From assembly GCA_946800325.1 (NCBI GenBank), contig OX326961.1, forward strand, positions 6,178,655 through 6,242,654: DNA of 64,000 nucleotides. Direction: 5' to 3'. This document shows, in pieces, positions 61,870-64,000 of this stretch. The stretch is from Luzula sylvatica (taxonomy: Eukaryota > Streptophyta > Magnoliopsida > Poales > Juncaceae). The notes under the pieces are model-generated. The model did no database searches. It was given only the letters and a program-made list of their open reading frames with translations, and was not told the origin of the DNA. The translations under genes and the position numbers were made by a program. The number at the start of each line of letters is the position of its first letter. The stretch's first letter is position 1.

Positions 61870-62476
61870 GTGTTCATAATTCAAGTTTCTTTTTATTATA
61901 GTAGTTTTATTTTTAGTTCATATTGTTTTAAAAAGGTCCCTAATACACACTTTGTACTATGTTGTTTATTATTTTCAATTAGAAAGCCTATACATGTTTC
62001 AACAAAGTATATATATTATAATGTCGCATCATATGATTACGCAAGTAAGTGTGCGACAAATAAAATATAATTATCATGTCAAAAAATGGCACATGATAAG
62101 GATCATTAAACCAAGTGTGAACGGAAGGAGTGAGGTTTCCCTGTGGCTTCAATTGTGAAGCCACATGTGAAACTGCCTGCGTGGCAGCGTTTCATTGGTC
62201 AATACAATAAATTTTTGCAAATAAATTCTTACTTTAACGGAAATTCTAAACAGTTAATTTAAATAAAGTAGGAGTTTATTTGCAAAATTTATTGTATTGA
62301 CCAATGAAATGCTGCCACGCAGGCAGTTTCACATGTGGCTTCACAATTGAGGCCACAGGGAAACCTCACTCGAACGGAAGAGGCACCAAGAAAGGAAATA
62401 CTACCTCTAAACAAAACAAAAATAACATGACTTGTACTCTGTCTAATTTTTAATGGTCTTTGGATTATAAATATAA
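61870..62476 (+). repeat. Old dispersed repeat, copy 2, split by a MITE
   Basis: Partner of 57700-58022. The homologous sequence is interrupted at 62127/62372 by the MITE and its 9-bp duplication, so the MITE inserted after the repeat was already in place. Confidence 0.55.
62128..62371. mobile_element. Mutator-type MITE with 9-bp target duplication
   Basis: 244 bp starting GAGTGAGGTTTCCCTGTGG and ending with its inverse, CCACAGGGAAACCTCACTC. The inverted arms are about 110 bp each with few mismatches. They are flanked by GAACGGAAG at 62119-62127 and 62372-62380. Long arms plus a 9-bp duplication place it with Mutator-like MITEs. It has no coding capacity. The layout (GAGTRA start, GCCAC palindrome, CATTGRC) recalls the element at 56913-57069. 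Confidence 0.9.
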
Positions 62477-64000
62477 AATGTTGGAGGTTGTGATAACATA
62501 GTTATTTAACTTCTTTCTTCAAATTGCATATGTACTTCCCCACAAGATTTTGAGTTTAAATTTTAATAATAGAATGGGGATTTTGCATAAAATACAATTT
62601 TTTTTTTTTTTTTTTATATATTAAGGGAAAAAGCAAAGACATATATTTCCATATTTAATAGAGTATAAGAAAAACTTGTAAAATTTCTCAAATTTTATCA
62701 TATTTTGTAATCTAATAATTAAAAAATTGAGATTATAATATATGTGCACAAGGAGCCTATGAATAAGAAGAATACAAGGAAGACTTGCTTGACTGACTAA
62801 GGGGGGTCACCGGTCAAGTCACGGGTCATATATTTTAATTATATAATGTAACACCTTGCCAACTTGTCCCATCATTTTGTGCGCAATTAATGACTTGTCT
62901 TTTCACGTTTGGAGAATAGAAGAAAAGTATATAATGACTTCGTTACCTCTACAACTACAAGGATAAGAAATTGCGTTTGCGTGGGCTGAAATTCTATCTT
63001 TGTTTTACTTAACTATAAAATATTTCTCACGCTTCGCTGCGATATTTCAAATTTTTTTATGATCATAAAATAATAATTTTATCTAAAACGTTATAAGTAC
63101 AAATCAAACTTTTCAATTTTATCTAAATCTTAATTAAAACAAAAAGTCTGATATTAAATAGTCTCACAAGTATTACGTAATAAATACAAATTTTTTTCAT
63201 CCTGAAAACATATCATATGTTCCAAAAGAAAAATTCAAATATTTTATTTAGAATATCAGACATGTGAAATAAAATAAAATTATAAAAAAGGCAAACAAAA
63301 AAACATAAAAGACGCAACTTGGCACCAATCAAAACTGTTATAATAAGCACAAAAAAACGCAGCTTGGTACATAGACGCATAAAATACACAGCTTGGTACC
63401 AAAGCCAAAAAAAACAATAGCACTAACTCAGGCCAACAAAAAATATCTGCGAACAGTAAAAAGATAAAATATCTGTAAAAAGTAAAAGTATGAACAGTAA
63501 AGTCAGTCAACATAAATGACCTTATTTTCCAATATGATATTACGGTTGATAACTCAATAGTTTAACTGATTGAGTATATTATCTACATAATAACTATGAG
63601 TATAAATTTTACTGATATTTGATCATTCGTTTTAATACATAAATTATGCAATTTAATTTCACACATTTATATCAAAATTATTTATTGCATGAACACAAAA
63701 TTTAAATAATTAAATTTGGTTTGTTTATTTTGATGTGATCATTCAAAAATCTTGAAGTACTACAAATCAATTGTTGGGAAAAAATACATGGAAAATATAA
63801 TCCGATTTTATAAGTTATAGATCAATCACATTTGAAATTTAACATCCAATGCATTGAAATTTGAATTTTTTTTAAAGATAATATTATTTCATTAATTAGT
63901 ATTTTCAATTTTATAAAAATAATATTTTCGTCAATTAAACTGACATTAAATTTTGTCTTTCGTCCTTCTTAGGAGGGCACTAAAATCTCCTTCACAATGA
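62477..64000. other. AT-rich intergenic DNA; no gene seen
   Basis: Contains a T homopolymer (about 62597-62616). Three copies of CGCARCTTGGYAC or CACAGCTTGGTACC lie near 63313, 63358 and 63389, spaced about 30-45 bp. A 77-codon minus-strand open frame (63280-63513) overlaps those copies, is rich in Phe and Cys, and has no recognisable domain. Confidence 0.5.

Overview
This looks like nuclear DNA from a flowering plant, most likely a eudicot. It is AT-rich, contains a CIPK (SnRK3-type) kinase gene with short GT-AG introns, and carries plant transposons: a solo LTR, Mutator-like elements and several MITEs. I cannot name the species.

Layout. Positions 1-46539 are almost entirely one head-to-tail satellite with a 124-bp monomer (about 28% GC, roughly 360 copies). 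It runs off the left edge of the window. The only foreign insertion I found in it is a 1,598-bp solo LTR (6951-8548) with a perfect 5-bp target-site duplication. The array is a patchwork of nested segmental duplications, with repeat offsets of about 497, 744, 1241, 1860, 4341, 6950, 7071 and 7572 bp. Its right end is a diverged, partly dimeric subfamily, and it stops abruptly at 46539 beside a TCGAGC-rich element.

46540-51200 is AT-rich flank followed by the one clearly intact gene, a four-exon CIPK kinase of 439 aa (49376-50923). 51200-58320 is a nest of small repeats: two inverted copies of a GGATACG-rich MITE, two copies of a Mutator-type foldback element, another MITE with a 10-bp target duplication, and an unrecognised minus-strand gene-like region (about 53457-55850) with telo-boxes near its 5' end and a tandemly repeated 88-nt exon-like unit.

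58884-61662 is the most notable object. It is a 2,779-bp Mutator-like element with long terminal inverted repeats and a perfect 9-bp target duplication. Inside are two convergent host-gene pieces: a frameshifted gene for an acidic single-pass membrane protein (+) and the last three exons of mitochondrial COX6A (-). This is the structure of a Pack-MULE. Beyond it lies an old dispersed repeat split by another Mutator-type MITE (62128-62371, 9-bp target duplication), then AT-rich sequence with no recognisable gene.

The genes do not form one pathway. The window reads as a boundary between a large satellite block and a transposon-rich gene flank. No CRISPR array, rRNA, tRNA or viral gene was seen.
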